A stretch of DNA of 64,000 nt from the NCBI RefSeq assembly GCF_016313185.1, contig NZ_CP066218.1, positions 62,001 to 126,000 on the forward strand, in the 5' to 3' direction. The DNA is from Mycolicibacterium baixiangningiae (GTDB lineage: Bacteria > Actinomycetota > Actinomycetes > Mycobacteriales > Mycobacteriaceae). Positions 51,533 through 61,444 of this stretch are shown in pieces (position 1 is the stretch's first letter; each line of letters begins with the position of its first letter). The notes under the pieces are model-generated. The model made no database searches. It saw only the letters and a program-made list of their open reading frames with translations, and was not told where the DNA came from. The position numbers and the translations under genes are program-made.

Positions 51533-52546
51533 TCAGGGCACAGGGGTGGGCGTCGGCAGCACCAGTCCGCCGTGCGGCACCGGTGCCTGATCGCCGGTGC
51601 TCACCGGAATGGGCGCGGGGCCGTTGCTCGCGGGCTGCGGTGCCGGGACTGCGGGAGCTGCCGGGACTGCGGGAGCTGCCGGGACTGCGGGAGCTGCCGG
51701 GACTGCGGGAGCCGCAGGCGCCGGGGCCAGAGCCGGGGTGCCCTGGCTACCCGCCGGCACCGGGGTGCCCTGCGCGCCGACCGGAAGCGGCGTGCCCGCG
51801 CTGGTGGCCGGCAACGGGGTGCCCGCGCTGGTGGCAGGCAACGGAGTCCCTGCGCTGGTGGCCGGCAGCGGGGTGCCAGCGCTGGCGGGGGCCGGGACGA
51901 GCTCGGCGGAGGCAGGCGCGGGGGCGCCCGGAGCGCCGGGTTCGACCGGTTCGACGGCTTCGGCGGCAGCCGGCGGAGTCGCCTCGGCGGCCTGCGGCGC
52001 CGACGAGGTGGCGCTGCCCGACGGTGAGGAGCTCGACCGAGGGCTGGACGGCGTGCTCGACGGAGCCGGCTGCACCCACAGCAGCAGGTCCTGCCCGCCG
52101 TCGTTGTAGACGACGCTGTCCGGCTGGGCGCCGGTGACGTCGAAGTACAGCTTGCCGGTGGTCTCCTGGCCCTGGCCGAGGGTGGCCGGGTTGACGCCCT
52201 GCGGGGTGGCGACCTGCCACAGCGCCCGGTAGGTCTCACCGTTCTTCGCCCGCGCGTTGAAGTTCGAGACGATCGGGATGGCCGCTCCCTGGACCGCCTC
52301 GTCGGTGGCGGTGGCCTCCCACAGCGTTCCGCGCACGGTGTAGGGGATGGTATCGGTGCTGGCCTTCAAATCGGTGACGGTCCAGCCCTGCACGACGGCA
52401 CCGTTGACCAGGTCGGCCTGCTGGCCGATCTCGTGGACTGCGGGGCCCGCCGGCGCCCCGGCTTCCGCTCCGGCGATCGGCGCGGCGATGACCGCACCTG
52501 CTGCCGCTGCCGCGGCGGTTGCTACAAAAACAGTGGTGATCTTCAA
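51533..52546 (-). CDS. MPT63-like secreted protein (DUF1942) with Pro/Ala repeat tail
   Basis: The 337-residue protein has a signal peptide (1-28, ending IAGAEA), an MPT63-type immunoglobulin-like beta domain (about 35-165: IGQQADLVNGAVVQGWTVTD, SNFNARAKNGETYRALWQVA, KLYFDVTGAQPDSVVYNDGG), and a long tail of two repeat sets: three 9-residue TPLPATSAG units and four 6-residue VPAAPA units. M. tuberculosis MPT63 is about 159 residues and has no such tail. The tail may span the cell wall. Function unknown. Confidence 0.78.
   Translation of the reverse strand: MKITTVFVATAAAAAAGAVIAAPIAGAEAGAPAGPAVHEIGQQADLVNGAVVQGWTVTDLKASTDTIPYTVRGTLWEATATDEAVQGAAIPIVSNFNARAKNGETYRALWQVATPQGVNPATLGQGQETTGKLYFDVTGAQPDSVVYNDGGQDLLLWVQPAPSSTPSSPRSSSSPSGSATSSAPQAAEATPPAAAEAVEPVEPGAPGAPAPASAELVPAPASAGTPLPATSAGTPLPATSAGTPLPATSAGTPLPVGAQGTPVPAGSQGTPALAPAPAAPAVPAAPAVPAAPAVPAAPAVPAPQPASNGPAPIPVSTGDQAPVPHGGLVLPTPTPVP
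51643..51714 (-). repeat. Four tandem 18-bp coding repeats
   Basis: Units at 51643, 51661, 51679 and 51697, nearly identical, encode VPAAPA repeats of the MPT63-like protein. Confidence 0.85.
51801..51881 (-). repeat. Three tandem 27-bp coding repeats
   Basis: Units at 51801, 51828 and 51855 encode nine-residue TPLPATSAG-type repeats in the same tail, with a few base differences. Confidence 0.8.
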
Positions 52547-52664
52547 CGTGGTTCACTCCTCAGTCGTCCTACGGCCGACTCCCCCCGTTCCTGGAGGAGG
52601 TCCCTGTAGCGAACGTAGCAAATGATGACGTTGCTGGGCACCCCCGGGCGCCAGGTCGCCGGCC

Positions 52665-54041
52665 TCAGCCGCGTTCCCGGGAGCGGTCGTCCGTCGACGG
52701 GAAGTGCTCGGCCAGCGCTGCTGCGAGTTCGAGGAACTTCCGGCGCACGGCGGGCGACATCTCCCGCGTCCCGCCGATCACCCCGCCCGGCCGCAGATGC
52801 CCGTCGAACGGGATCTCGATGACCCGCTGGCCGTGTCCCGCAAACTGTTGCGCCAGGATCGACCGGGTTCGCTTGTCGGCGTGGCCGTCAGAGTCGTTGA
52901 GCACCACCACGGTTCGCTGGAGTAGTCCGGTCATGCTCCTGGCCGCCAGCCAGTCCAGCGTCTGACCGGCCGCGGCCGCGCCGTCCACCCAGGGGGAGGA
53001 GACCACGATCAACGCGTCGAGATCACGCAGCACCTCTTGGGTGACGGGGGAGTCCATGGTGGAACTGCAGTCCACGACCGAGATGGAGAAGTACCGGTCG
53101 AGGCGCGAGGTGGCTTCGCGGTAGATCGCCGGATCGAGCACCCGCCGACGTGCCGGAGAGCCCTCGCCGGCGAGGACGAACAGCCCGGCCGCATTGTTGC
53201 CGACGCGGTTGCGCACATCGGCGAACGATTCGATGTGTTGATCGGACGCGAGTTCCCAGTAAGAGCCTTGCGCATGAGGATCGACCCGGCTGCCCAATTT
53301 GCCGAAGGCGGTGTCGGCGTCGATGGCGACCACGCGGTCGTCCTGCCGGAGTTCGGCGAACACCGAGCCGATGCTGGCCGAGACGGTCGTCTTACCGACG
53401 CCGCCCTTGCCCATCACGCCGACCTTGAAATGCCCGCGGAGCATGCCCCGGATCTGGTTCTCGAGGTGGATCTGGGCGAGCTCGTCGGGGGATTGGCCGG
53501 GGTTGATCAGACCGAAGCTGAGGGTGAACACCCAGCGGCGCCATCCCCGTGCCGGTGGGGTGCGGCGCGGCGGCACCAGGTCGTTGACCCGGATGCGGTC
53601 GGCATAGGAGCCGGGGGGTGCGCCCATCGGGCCGGGTGGCCCGTATCCCTCCTGAGGCCACGCCTGCTGCGGCGGGGGCCCCATCGGCGGTGGACCGGGC
53701 GGCGGCGGACCGGCAGACGGCCGCGGACCGCGCGGGGGGACCTGCCAGTCCGGCGGCGGACCCCATCCGGTCGGCTGCTGGCGCGGGGGTGGGGGCGGCC
53801 CCTGCCGCATCTGCTGGGTCTCCCGGAAGCTGGCGCGCCGTTCCGGGTCACCGACCACGGTGGGCACGTCATCGGGCGGTGACACGTGGGGAACCGCGGG
53901 CGGCGGCCCGTCGACGGGAGGCCGGTGCGGGATCGGCGGTGCCGGGCGCGGTCTCGACGGTCCGGTGTCCGGTTCGAAGGCCTCTTCCTCCGGACCGGTC
54001 CAGCCGAGCTCCCTCCGCAGGGCGTCATCACGGTCGGTCAC
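52665..54041 (-). CDS. EspI-like MinD/ParA-family ATPase with Pro-rich N-terminus
   Basis: The 458-residue protein from GTG 54041 (GGAGA 9 bases upstream) has a Pro-rich N-terminal half (about 1-170), then a MinD-type ATPase with KGGVGKT (212-218), AIDADTAFGKLGSRVD, and DCSSTMDSPVTQEVL as switch region. ESX-1 EspI has this same Pro-rich-plus-ATPase design and modulates ESX-1 in response to ATP level. Here it is on the opposite strand upstream of espG rather than after esxA. It may be the EspI orthologue or a paralogue; the right part of the locus is outside the window. Confidence 0.75.
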   Translation of the reverse strand: MTDRDDALRRELGWTGPEEEAFEPDTGPSRPRPAPPIPHRPPVDGPPPAVPHVSPPDDVPTVVGDPERRASFRETQQMRQGPPPPPRQQPTGWGPPPDWQVPPRGPRPSAGPPPPGPPPMGPPPQQAWPQEGYGPPGPMGAPPGSYADRIRVNDLVPPRRTPPARGWRRWVFTLSFGLINPGQSPDELAQIHLENQIRGMLRGHFKVGVMGKGGVGKTTVSASIGSVFAELRQDDRVVAIDADTAFGKLGSRVDPHAQGSYWELASDQHIESFADVRNRVGNNAAGLFVLAGEGSPARRRVLDPAIYREATSRLDRYFSISVVDCSSTMDSPVTQEVLRDLDALIVVSSPWVDGAAAAGQTLDWLAARSMTGLLQRTVVVLNDSDGHADKRTRSILAQQFAGHGQRVIEIPFDGHLRPGGVIGGTREMSPAVRRKFLELAAALAEHFPSTDDRSRERG

Positions 54042-54595
54042 TAGGGGTCTCCTCCGGATGTCAGACGAGCCGGACGTCGGCCTGTCCAGTAAACCAACCG
54101 GGCCGCGATTCCCGCAGCCCCGATCACGGCGCAACATCAGCAAAGTTATGGAGTCCGGGGGTTGGCTGCGTAGTCACGAAAACGCCCGACCCGGACACGG
54201 GCTATACCGGGTGCACAACCAGCGCGGCACCGCATTTGCGTGCCGGCCGGCCGCGGATCCGCGCCGACGGCCCAGGGCCCGCCCTGAGCGTTCGCTGAGA
54301 AATTGATTTCACAGAGTTGAGCGGGATAAGCGGCAGCGGTTGTATATTGCTGACCAACCGAAACCCGCACCGGGCGATACGGTGGTCCGGCTCGGAAAAT
54401 CATGCGCTGGAGGTGCATGGTGCGCTGGTACGCTCACTTGCGGCGAAGTGATGCACGGCCCGGCGTTCCGCCGACGCTGTCGCTGGATGCGGCAAATGTC
54501 GAAGGATGCAGGACGGAAGCCGGCCCGCACGCCGCGCCGATCGGCTGAAGAGGAGTTGGGGAACCGATGGGTGATCTGCGCGTCGCGGGAGTTCG
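54042..54595. promoter_or_regulatory. ESX-1 operon upstream region
   Basis: No gene is seen except a 10-codon leader at 54567-54599. TATATT at 54343-54348 is a good -10 candidate with GGTTG/CAACC arms on either side (54338-54342, 54355-54359). espE and espF, which stand here in M. tuberculosis, are absent. Confidence 0.45.
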
Positions 54596-54599
54596 ATGA
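54567..54599 (+). CDS. Possible 10-residue leader peptide before espG1
   Basis: ATG 54567 follows AGAGGAG (54549-54555) and encodes MGDLRVAGVR, ending in TGA at 54597-54599, which overlaps both candidate espG1 starts (ATGATG at 54596-54601). The strong SD is on the leader, not on espG1 (GGGAG only). Termination-reinitiation coupling is possible. Confidence 0.4.
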   Translation: MGDLRVAGVR

Positions 54600-55444
54600 T
54601 GGCCAGTGCGCCGGCCGCCGCCGGCGGCACCCACTACGACGACGTCGTGGCCGTCGAAGTCACGATCGACGGCATGCTGGTGATCGCCGACCGCATGAAC
54701 GTGATCGACTTTCCGCCGTCGCTCGGCATCCGGCTCAACATTCCGCAGCCCGACCTCCGAAAGATCGTCTGGGAACAGGTCGCACGCGATCTCACCGAAC
54801 AGGGTGTCCTGAACTTCTACGGTGACCCGCACCCCGAGGTGGCCTCGATGGTCGACACCCTGAGCCGGCCCGACCGGGTCCTCGAGGGGCGCTGGTGGCG
54901 TCGCGATGTCGGCGGCAAGATGGTGCGCTTCGTCGTGTGCCGCAAGGGCGACCGGCACGTCGTCGCCGCCCGGGACGACGAGATGCTGGTGCTGCAGCGC
55001 GTCGCCCCCCAGATCGGGCTGGCCAACATGGTGACGACGGTGCTCGGCGGCGCCGCGCCCGCCGACGTCGAACCGCTGACCGGGGTGGCCAGCAAGCTGG
55101 CGCAGTGCCGGACGGCGAACGAGCTGCAGGCCTACGGCATACCGCTGACGTCTGCGCGCGCCTACGCCGAGATCATCAGCGAGCCGGCGAGCTGGGTGGA
55201 ACTCACTGCGACAGAACGCCACCCCGGTGGCACGCAGACCACCGCGGACGTCGCCGCCGGTGTGCTCGACTCCCCGCACGGCCGCATCGTGTCGATCCCG
55301 CGCCGGGTCAGCGGCGAGCTCTACGGCAGCTTCCTGCCCGGCACTCAGGAGAACCTGCAGCGGGCGCTCGACGGGCTGATCGCTTTCCTCCCGTCGCAGA
55401 CGTGGTTCGACCAGAGCGACGCCGACGCCTTCCACGGGGAGTGA
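54596..55444 (+). CDS. espG1: ESX-1 chaperone EspG1
   Basis: The 282-residue protein matches EspG family layout: VEVTIDGMLVIADRMNVIDF, PPSLGIRLNIPQP, RFVVCRKGDRHVVAARDDEML, and SGELYGSFLPGTQENLQRALDG. EspG proteins bind PE-PPE heterodimers in the cytosol and bring them to their own ESX system. ATG 54599, second of two adjacent ATGs, has better SD spacing. It heads the ESX-1 core operon; espH follows 12 bases later. Confidence 0.9.
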   Translation: MMASAPAAAGGTHYDDVVAVEVTIDGMLVIADRMNVIDFPPSLGIRLNIPQPDLRKIVWEQVARDLTEQGVLNFYGDPHPEVASMVDTLSRPDRVLEGRWWRRDVGGKMVRFVVCRKGDRHVVAARDDEMLVLQRVAPQIGLANMVTTVLGGAAPADVEPLTGVASKLAQCRTANELQAYGIPLTSARAYAEIISEPASWVELTATERHPGGTQTTADVAAGVLDSPHGRIVSIPRRVSGELYGSFLPGTQENLQRALDGLIAFLPSQTWFDQSDADAFHGE

Positions 55445-55456
55445 GCGGAACCCTCC

Positions 55457-55981
55457 ATGGTGGGTGATTCGCCGCGCAACCCCGATGACGACGCCGACGA
55501 CCTGTCGGCGCTCGACTTCTACCAACCCGTCGCCGCTGACGACGAGTCCGACCTCACCGCGCTCGACGCGTTCGTCGCCTACGTCCCGGCCGACGACGGC
55601 GCCGAATCGTTCGTCACGGTGCCCACCGAGGATCCGGAGGCCGAAGCAGAGCCACTGTTCACGGTGACCAACCCGCCCGGCACGGTCACCGTCTCCACCT
55701 ACCTCGACGGCCGGGTTCAGCACATCGATCTGTCACCGCGGGTGACGCACATGTCGGAAAAGGAACTCGCCGAGGAGATCGTCGTGATCGCGGGACTGGC
55801 CACCCAGGACGCCAAGTCGGCGCAGTACGAGTTCATGCTCGACGGACTGCGCGACCACGGGCACGACGATCCGGCCACCCGGGACTTCCTGCAGCGCGAC
55901 CTCGATCTGCCCACACCCGAAGAAGCCCGGGCACGCCGCGCCGAGGTCTTCGCCACCAGGTATGCAGGTAGCCATGAGTGA
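55457..55981 (+). CDS. espH: ESX-1 associated protein EspH
   Basis: The 174-residue acidic protein has an Asp-rich N-terminus (DDDADDLSALDFYQP) and a C-terminal half with RVTHMSEKELAEEIVVIAGLA and FMLDGLRDHGHDDPATRDFL. This matches EspH (Rv3867, 183 residues) in length and position. EspH is needed for secretion of certain ESX-1 substrates. It overlaps eccA1 by 8 bases if eccA1 starts at 55974. Confidence 0.9.
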   Translation: MVGDSPRNPDDDADDLSALDFYQPVAADDESDLTALDAFVAYVPADDGAESFVTVPTEDPEAEAEPLFTVTNPPGTVTVSTYLDGRVQHIDLSPRVTHMSEKELAEEIVVIAGLATQDAKSAQYEFMLDGLRDHGHDDPATRDFLQRDLDLPTPEEARARRAEVFATRYAGSHE

Positions 55982-57695
55982 TCACCTGGCCAGCCTGTTC
56001 GGCAGCGCGGTCGGCATGCTGCCCAACGCGCCCGCTCGTTCCTACGAGTTGTTCACCGACATCACCAACTACGACGAGACCGCCTGTGACGCATGGGTGG
56101 GCCGCATCCGGTGCGGCGACATGGACCGGGTGACGCTGTTCCGGGCGTGGTACTCCCGCAACAACTTCGGGCAGCTGGCCGGTGCCGCCGAGATCTCGAT
56201 GAACGCGCTGGCCGCCCGCGTCCCGATCGGCGGGTTGTTCGGGGAGATCACCTACCCGATCACCTCGCCGCTCGCGATCACGCTCGGGTTCGCCGTCCAC
56301 GAGGCGAAGGAGGGCAACTTCGCCGACGCCATGGAGGCGCTCGACAATGTGCCGCCCGGCGGTGCCGACCACCTGATCGCGTGGGTGAAGGCCGTCATCT
56401 ACGGTGCGGCGGAACGCTGGACCGACGTGATCGACCAGGTTCGTGGCGCGAACACCTGGCCCGACAAGTTCCTCGCCGCGGCCGCCGGGGTGGCGCACGG
56501 CGTGGCCGCCGCCAACCTCGGACTGTTCACCGAAGCCGAACGGCGGCTGACGGAGATGAACACCTCACCCGCCGGTCAGGCGTGCGCGCCGACCATCGCC
56601 TGGTTCCTGGCCATGACGTACCGCAGCCAGGGGAACGAGGACGGCGCCCGCGCGCTGTTGGAGTGGCTGCAGGCCACCCATCCGGAACCGAAGGTGACTG
56701 CCGCACTGCGGGATCCGTCGTACCGGGTGGTGACCACCACCGCCGAGAAGATTGCGGCGCGGACCGATCCGTGGGATCCGGCCAGCGTGGTGGCCGACAC
56801 CTCCGGGCGGGAGAAACTGCTCACCGAGGCACAGGCCGAACTCGACCGCCAGATCGGGCTGAGCCGGGTCAAGGAGCAGATCGAGGCCTACCGCGCCGCC
56901 ACCCAGATGGCCAAGATCCGGGCGGCCCGCGGGATGAAGGTGGCCCAGACCTCCAAGCACATGATCTTCGCAGGGCCGCCCGGTACCGGCAAGACGACGA
57001 TCGCGCGGGTGGTGGCCAACATCCTGGCCGGGCTGGGCGTGATCTCCGAACCCAAGCTCGTCGAGACCTCGCGCAAGGATTTCGTCGCCGAATACGAAGG
57101 GCAGTCCGCGGTGAAGACCGCACGCACCATCGACCGTGCTGTCGGTGGAGTGCTGTTCATCGACGAGGCCTACACCCTGGTGCAGGAGCGTGACGGCCGC
57201 GCCGACCCGTTCGGCACGGAAGCGCTCGACACCCTGCTGGCGCGCATGGAGAACGACCGCGACCGCCTGGTGGTGATCATCGCCGGCTACAGCGCCGACA
57301 TCGACCGCCTGCTGGAGACCAACGACGGCCTGCGGTCGCGCTTCGCCACCCGCATCGAATTCGACTCGTACTCCGCCGAGGAAATCGTGGAAATTGCGAA
57401 AGTGATTGCGGTGGCCAACGATTCGAGCGTCGACGAAGACGCCGCCAAACTCGTGCTCGAGGCGGCGACACTGCTCGGCCAGCGCACGCTGAACGGTAAG
57501 CCGGCGCTGGACATCGCCGGCAACGGTCGCTATGCCCGCCAGCTGGTCGAGGCAGGCGAGCAGAGCCGCGACATGCGGTTGGCACGGTCCCTGGACTTCG
57601 AGAGCCTCGGGGTCGAGCAGTTGAGCGAAATCAACGGTGAGGACATGGCGTCGGCGATCGCTGCCGTCCATGCCCGCCTGAACATCAGCGGGTGA
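55974..57695 (+). CDS. eccA1: ESX-1 AAA+ ATPase EccA1
   Basis: The 573-residue protein equals the M. tuberculosis length when started at ATG 55974; ATG 55962 is four codons longer. An N-terminal TPR-like domain ([40 protein letters not shown]) precedes a CbbX-type AAA+ domain with Walker A GPPGTGKT (334-341), Walker [10 protein letters not shown] and sensor-like [12 protein letters not shown]. EccA is the cytosolic ATPase thought to disassemble EspG-substrate complexes. Confidence 0.95.
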   Translation: MSDHLASLFGSAVGMLPNAPARSYELFTDITNYDETACDAWVGRIRCGDMDRVTLFRAWYSRNNFGQLAGAAEISMNALAARVPIGGLFGEITYPITSPLAITLGFAVHEAKEGNFADAMEALDNVPPGGADHLIAWVKAVIYGAAERWTDVIDQVRGANTWPDKFLAAAAGVAHGVAAANLGLFTEAERRLTEMNTSPAGQACAPTIAWFLAMTYRSQGNEDGARALLEWLQATHPEPKVTAALRDPSYRVVTTTAEKIAARTDPWDPASVVADTSGREKLLTEAQAELDRQIGLSRVKEQIEAYRAATQMAKIRAARGMKVAQTSKHMIFAGPPGTGKTTIARVVANILAGLGVISEPKLVETSRKDFVAEYEGQSAVKTARTIDRAVGGVLFIDEAYTLVQERDGRADPFGTEALDTLLARMENDRDRLVVIIAGYSADIDRLLETNDGLRSRFATRIEFDSYSAEEIVEIAKVIAVANDSSVDEDAAKLVLEAATLLGQRTLNGKPALDIAGNGRYARQLVEAGEQSRDMRLARSLDFESLGVEQLSEINGEDMASAIAAVHARLNISG

Positions 57696-57699
57696 AGCG

Positions 57700-59187
57700 A
57701 TGGCGAGTTTCCGGCTTACCACCAAGGTGCAGGTCAGCGGATGGCGGTTCCTGCTGCGCCGCGTCGAGCACGCGATCGTGCGCCGCGACACCCGCATGTT
57801 CGACGATCCGCTGCAGTTCTACAGCCGCGCGGTCGGTGCCGGCATCATCATCGCGGTCCTGATCTGCCTGGGGGCAGCGCTGATGGCGTACTTCAAACCG
57901 CTGGGTAAGCGCGGCGGTGACCAGCTGCTCGTCGACCGCACCACCAACCAGCTCTACGTGGTGATGCCCGGCGGCGGCGAACTGCGGCCGGTGTACAACC
58001 TGACCTCGGCGCGGCTCGTGCTCGGCAATCCGGGCACCCCCGTCGCGGTGAAATCCGACGAACTGAACCGGATGTCGAAGGGGCAGCCGATCGGCATCCC
58101 CGGTGCGCCGTATGCGACGCCGGTATCCGGTGCGGCCGAATCGATGTGGACGCTGTGCGACACCGTCACCAAACCCGAGAGCGTGGTGCCGACGGTGGAG
58201 ACCTCGGTGCTGGTGCGTCCGCTCGTGGTCGACTCGACGGTCGGGCCGCTGCGGCCGGACCAGGGGATGCTGGTGTCGTTCAAGGGCGCCAACTGGCTGG
58301 TCACCGAGGGCGGGCGGCATTCGATCGACCTGGCCGACCGGGCGGTGACCTCGGCGGTCGGCATCCCCGTCACCGCACGGGCGACGCCCATCTCCGACGG
58401 GCTGTTCAACGCGCTGCCGAACGCCGGTCCGTGGCAGCTGCCCCAGGTGGCGCGTGCCGGTGAACCCAACACCGCCGGCCTGCCCGCGAACCTGGTGATC
58501 GGATCGGTGTTCAAGACGGTCACCGAATCCGACGAGCAGCAGCACTACGTCGTGCTTCCCGACGGGGTGGCCCGGGTCAACGAACCGACCGCGGCGGCGT
58601 TGCGCGCCACCAACTCCTACGGCCTGATCGAGCCGCCGATGGTGGAAGCCAGTGTGGTGTCCCGTATTCCGGAGCAGGTGTACGTCTCACCACTGCCCGA
58701 CAAGGCGCTCGACATCCTGCTGCGTGAGGACGATCCGACGCTGTGCTGGTCGTGGCAGCGCGTCGCCGGTGACCAGGCGCCCCGCACCACGGTGATCGCC
58801 GGCAGGCGCCTGCCCATCGCCGCGTCGGCGCTGAACACCGGCATCCGGCAGATCACCGGCGATTCGACCGTGTACATCGACGGCGGGCAGTTCATCCGGT
58901 TGCAGTCCCCGGATCCGCGGTACGGCGAAAGCCTCTACTACATCGACCCGCAGGGCGTGCGGTACGGACTCCCCGACGAGGAGACCGCGAAGAACATCGG
59001 CCTGGTGGGGCCGTTGACCGCGCCGTGGCAGGTGGTCAGCCTGCTCGTCGACGGGCCGGTGCTGTCGAAACAGTCGGCGCTGCTCGAACACGACACCCTG
59101 CCCGCGAACCCCAACCCGCGCAAGGTCGGCGAGGACGGCGCGGCCGCCGGCGCCCAACCGGCCACATCACGCACCGGAGGCGGCTGA
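57700..59187 (+). CDS. eccB1: ESX-1 membrane component EccB1
   Basis: The 495-residue protein has a short cytosolic N-terminus ([20 protein letters not shown]), one membrane helix (about 46-64), and a large periplasmic domain with repeat-like R-domains ([49 protein letters not shown]). The two Cys in LCDTV and LCWSW fit the conserved disulfide. EccB is part of the ESX inner-membrane complex. It follows eccA1 by 4 bases. Confidence 0.95.
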   Translation: MASFRLTTKVQVSGWRFLLRRVEHAIVRRDTRMFDDPLQFYSRAVGAGIIIAVLICLGAALMAYFKPLGKRGGDQLLVDRTTNQLYVVMPGGGELRPVYNLTSARLVLGNPGTPVAVKSDELNRMSKGQPIGIPGAPYATPVSGAAESMWTLCDTVTKPESVVPTVETSVLVRPLVVDSTVGPLRPDQGMLVSFKGANWLVTEGGRHSIDLADRAVTSAVGIPVTARATPISDGLFNALPNAGPWQLPQVARAGEPNTAGLPANLVIGSVFKTVTESDEQQHYVVLPDGVARVNEPTAAALRATNSYGLIEPPMVEASVVSRIPEQVYVSPLPDKALDILLREDDPTLCWSWQRVAGDQAPRTTVIAGRRLPIAASALNTGIRQITGDSTVYIDGGQFIRLQSPDPRYGESLYYIDPQGVRYGLPDEETAKNIGLVGPLTAPWQVVSLLVDGPVLSKQSALLEHDTLPANPNPRKVGEDGAAAGAQPATSRTGGG

Positions 59188-59203
59188 TGACTGGAGACGA
59201 CAG

Positions 59204-61444
59204 ATGACGACGAAGAAGTTCACCCCGATCATCAAGCGGGGTCCACGCCTGACTCCAGGTGAGATCACCGTGACACCGCCGGACGACCTGGGCGTCGAGA
59301 TCCCGCCGTCGGGCATCCAGCGTGCGCTGCCGTGGGTGATGGGCGGCTGCATGCTCGGGATGATCGCGATCATGATGTTCACCGGTGTGCGGCAGCTGTC
59401 GCCGTACATGCTGATGATGCCGCTGATGATGGTCATGGCCACGGTCGGCTTCATGGCAGGCGGCGGATCGGGCGCCAAACGCGTGCCCGAGATCAACGCC
59501 GACCGCAAGGAGTACCTGCGGTACCTCTCGGGGCTGCGCACCCGGGTCACCTCGTCGGCGGCCGCGCAGGTGACGTTCTTCAACTACCACGCACCGCATC
59601 CCGAGGATCTGCTGTCGATCATCGGTACCAACCGGCAGTGGTCCCGGCAGGCCAACAGCGAGTTCTTCGCCGCGACGCGTATCGGGCTGGGGTCCGAACC
59701 GGCGGTGGACCGTCTACTCAAACCGTCCATCGGCGGCGACGTCAACGGCCTGTCCGGTGCGCAGGCCGCCCCGCAGCCGCACCTCGAACCGGTCAGCCAC
59801 ATGTGGGTGACGAAGTTCCTGCGCACCCACGGCCTCATCCACGACTGCCCGAAACTCCTTCAGCTGCGGACGTTTCCGACCATCGCGATCGGCGGCGACC
59901 CCGGCGGGTCCGCGGGCCTGCTGGCGGCGATGATCTGCCACCTGGCGGTGTTCCACCCGCCGGACCTGTTGCAGCTGCGCGTACTCACCGACAACCCGGA
60001 GGATCCGGACTGGAGCTGGCTCAAGTGGCTGCCGCACGTGCAGCACCAGAGCGACCTCGATGCCGCGGGCCCGACCCGCATGGTGTTCACCCGGCCGGAC
60101 GGGTTGAGCGATCTGACCGCGCGCGGGCCGCACACCGCCGACTCGGTGCCCAGCGGCCCGTACGTCGTCGTCATCGACCTCACCGGCGGGCGGGCCGGCT
60201 TCCCGGCCGACGGCCGCGCCGGCGTCACCGTGCTCACCCTCGGTAACCACAACGGCTCCACCTACCGGATCCGCGTGGCGGCCGACGGCACCGCCGACGA
60301 CCGGCTGCCCAACCAGCCCTTCCGGCTGGTCACCAACGGCACCGACCGGCTGACCGCCGGGCAGGCCGGGCGCATCGCTCGCAAGTTGGCGGGGTGGTCG
60401 ATCACCGGCGCGATCATCGACAAGAACGTGCGGGTGCAGAAGAAGGTGGCCACCGAGTGGCATCAGCTCGTCGGCGCCCAGACCGTCGAGGAGGTGACGC
60501 CGGCGCGCTGGCGGATGTTCGCCGACACCGACCGCGACCGGCTGAAGATCCCGTTCGGGCACGAACTGCGCACCGGCGACATCGAGTATCTCGACATCAA
60601 GGAGGGCGCCGAATTCGGTGCGGGCCCGCACGGCATGCTGATCGGCACCACAGGTTCGGGTAAGTCGGAATTCCTTCGGACACTGATCCTTTCGCTTGCC
60701 GCCACCCACCACCCCGACCAGGTGAACCTGCTGCTCACCGACTTCAAGGGTGGTTCGACATTCCTCGGGATGGAGAAGCTGCCGCACACCGCCGCGGTGG
60801 TCACGAACATGGAGGAGGAAGCGGAACTCGTCAGCCGGATGGGTGAGGTGCTCACCGGTGAACTCGACCGCCGCCAGTCGATCCTGCGGCAGGCCGGTAT
60901 GCAGGTCGGTGCGGCCGGCGCGCTGTCCGGGGTTGCGGAATACGAGAAGCACCGCGAACGCGGCGCCGACCTGCCGCCGCTACCCACGCTCTTCGTCGTC
61001 GTCGACGAGTTCGCCGAGCTCTTGCAGAACCATCCGGACTTCATCGCACTCTTCGACCGCATCTGCCGGGTGGGCCGGTCGCTGCGCGTGCACCTGCTGC
61101 TCGCCACCCAGTCGCTGAACACCGGCGGCGTGCGCATCGACAAACTCGAACCGAACCTGACCTACCGGATCGCGTTGCGCACCACCAGCTCCGCGGAATC
61201 CAAGGCGGTGATCGGGACGCCGGAGGCGCAGTACATCACCAACAAGGAGAGCGGCGTCGGCTTCCTGCGCGTCGGGATGGAGGATCCGGTGAAGTTCCAG
61301 AGCGTGTACACCGGCAATCCGTACGTCCCGGCGACGGCCGTCCAGGAGGACGGTGAGGTCAAACCCCGCCAGTCCAACCGCAACCGGGTGCGCATCCACA
61401 AGTTCACCGCGACACCGATCTTCGATACGGCGGTGAACTCATGA
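59204..61444 (+). CDS. eccCa1: ESX-1 FtsK/SpoIIIE ATPase EccCa1
   Basis: The 746-residue protein has two N-terminal membrane helices (about 40-61 and 65-87), a DUF domain, and an FtsK/SpoIIIE ATPase domain with Walker A GTTGSGKS (481-488) and Walker [13 protein letters not shown]. The split of EccC into Ca and Cb polypeptides is characteristic of ESX-1. It motors substrate recognition and export with EccCb1. The next gene overlaps by 4 bases. Confidence 0.95.
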   Translation: MTTKKFTPIIKRGPRLTPGEITVTPPDDLGVEIPPSGIQRALPWVMGGCMLGMIAIMMFTGVRQLSPYMLMMPLMMVMATVGFMAGGGSGAKRVPEINADRKEYLRYLSGLRTRVTSSAAAQVTFFNYHAPHPEDLLSIIGTNRQWSRQANSEFFAATRIGLGSEPAVDRLLKPSIGGDVNGLSGAQAAPQPHLEPVSHMWVTKFLRTHGLIHDCPKLLQLRTFPTIAIGGDPGGSAGLLAAMICHLAVFHPPDLLQLRVLTDNPEDPDWSWLKWLPHVQHQSDLDAAGPTRMVFTRPDGLSDLTARGPHTADSVPSGPYVVVIDLTGGRAGFPADGRAGVTVLTLGNHNGSTYRIRVAADGTADDRLPNQPFRLVTNGTDRLTAGQAGRIARKLAGWSITGAIIDKNVRVQKKVATEWHQLVGAQTVEEVTPARWRMFADTDRDRLKIPFGHELRTGDIEYLDIKEGAEFGAGPHGMLIGTTGSGKSEFLRTLILSLAATHHPDQVNLLLTDFKGGSTFLGMEKLPHTAAVVTNMEEEAELVSRMGEVLTGELDRRQSILRQAGMQVGAAGALSGVAEYEKHRERGADLPPLPTLFVVVDEFAELLQNHPDFIALFDRICRVGRSLRVHLLLATQSLNTGGVRIDKLEPNLTYRIALRTTSSAESKAVIGTPEAQYITNKESGVGFLRVGMEDPVKFQSVYTGNPYVPATAVQEDGEVKPRQSNRNRVRIHKFTATPIFDTAVNS

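Noticed and set aside
51643..51881. CRISPR-like tandem repeats
   Set aside because: Repeats are contiguous, in frame, without spacers, and encode the Pro/Ala tail of the MPT63-like protein.
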